The translations under genes were made by a program, and so were the position numbers. DNA of 6,604 nucleotides from Pseudomonadota bacterium (GTDB lineage Bacteria > Pseudomonadota > Gammaproteobacteria > Xanthomonadales > Xanthomonadaceae), in NCBI GenBank assembly GCA_023438325.1, contig JAEXRB010000149.1, positions 1-6,604 of the forward strand, in the 5' to 3' direction. Position 1 is the stretch's first letter; every line of letters starts with the position of its first letter. This document shows, piece after piece, positions 6,524 to 6,604 of this stretch. The notes below the pieces were generated by a model, which ran no database searches, was not told the origin of the DNA, and saw nothing but the letters and a program-made list of their open reading frames with translations.

Positions 6524-6545
6524 CGGCGGTTGACGCCGGGTTTTT
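6524..6545 (+). terminator. Candidate Rho-independent terminator after the HPt gene
   Basis: CGGCG (6524-6528) pairs with CGCCG (6534-6538) around a five-base loop, followed by GG and five T's (6541-6545), about 50 bases after the HPt stop. The stem is short but all G-C. A competing hairpin, GCCGCC (6514-6519) with GGCGGT (6525-6530), shares its bases. Confidence 0.5.
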
Positions 6546-6604
6546 GCCGTTTTCGGTTGTCCTGTGCATCTCGCACGCAGGCAGGCGATCAACTGCCGCT
6601 GCGG

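Noticed and set aside
5924..6592. Minus-strand open frame opposite the HPt gene
   Set aside because: Pro/Arg/Ser-rich sequence with no motif, and it overlaps both a clear HPt gene and the end of the AraC-type gene.
6546..6604. Possible 3' end of a convergent minus-strand gene (a frame ending R-S-G-S then TGA near 6590)
   Set aside because: Only a few codons are inside the window, so it cannot be told apart from chance.

Overview
The window is about 6.6 kb of GC-rich bacterial chromosome. It holds five supported protein genes and no sign of RNA genes, CRISPR arrays, insertion sequences or phage. The outer-membrane lipoprotein signals, the TonB-dependent receptor and the GC-rich codon use point to a Gram-negative proteobacterium. 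A gammaproteobacterium of the Xanthomonadales/Lysobacteraceae type is my best guess, but this is inference from style, not from a marker gene.

The left 4.85 kb is a tight minus-strand operon. In transcription order it encodes a parallel beta-helix lipoprotein (4849-3629), a lipoprotein with two C-terminal CxxCH haem sites that resembles the SO2930/HNE_0200 family (3618-2461), and a TonB-dependent outer-membrane receptor (2441-36). The gaps are only 9-19 bases, and the Shine-Dalgarno sequence of the second gene overlaps the stop codon of the first. All three products are exported and predicted to be in or at the outer membrane, so the operon looks like one envelope machine. From memory, the beta-helix and diheme families are a recognised recurring gene pair of unknown function. 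Here they are joined to a receptor and a dedicated regulator.

A short divergent intergenic region (4850-4952) separates the operon from a plus-strand AraC-family regulator with an N-terminal sensing domain (4953-6011). The region carries a perfect 7-base inverted repeat. It covers the best -10 of the operon promoter and the expected -35 zone of the regulator promoter, so the two promoters appear to overlap and share one control site.

Downstream of the regulator lie about 130 bases with no clear gene, then a small stand-alone HPt phosphotransfer protein (6142-6474). It is followed by a terminator-like hairpin with a T-run (6524-6545). The last 60 bases and the first 35 bases hold nothing I can assign.

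The working model is that a small molecule made available by the receptor system is sensed by the AraC-type regulator, which controls the operon. The substrate and the redox chemistry cannot be read from the sequence. The HPt gene is probably an unrelated signalling gene or a neighbour by chance.
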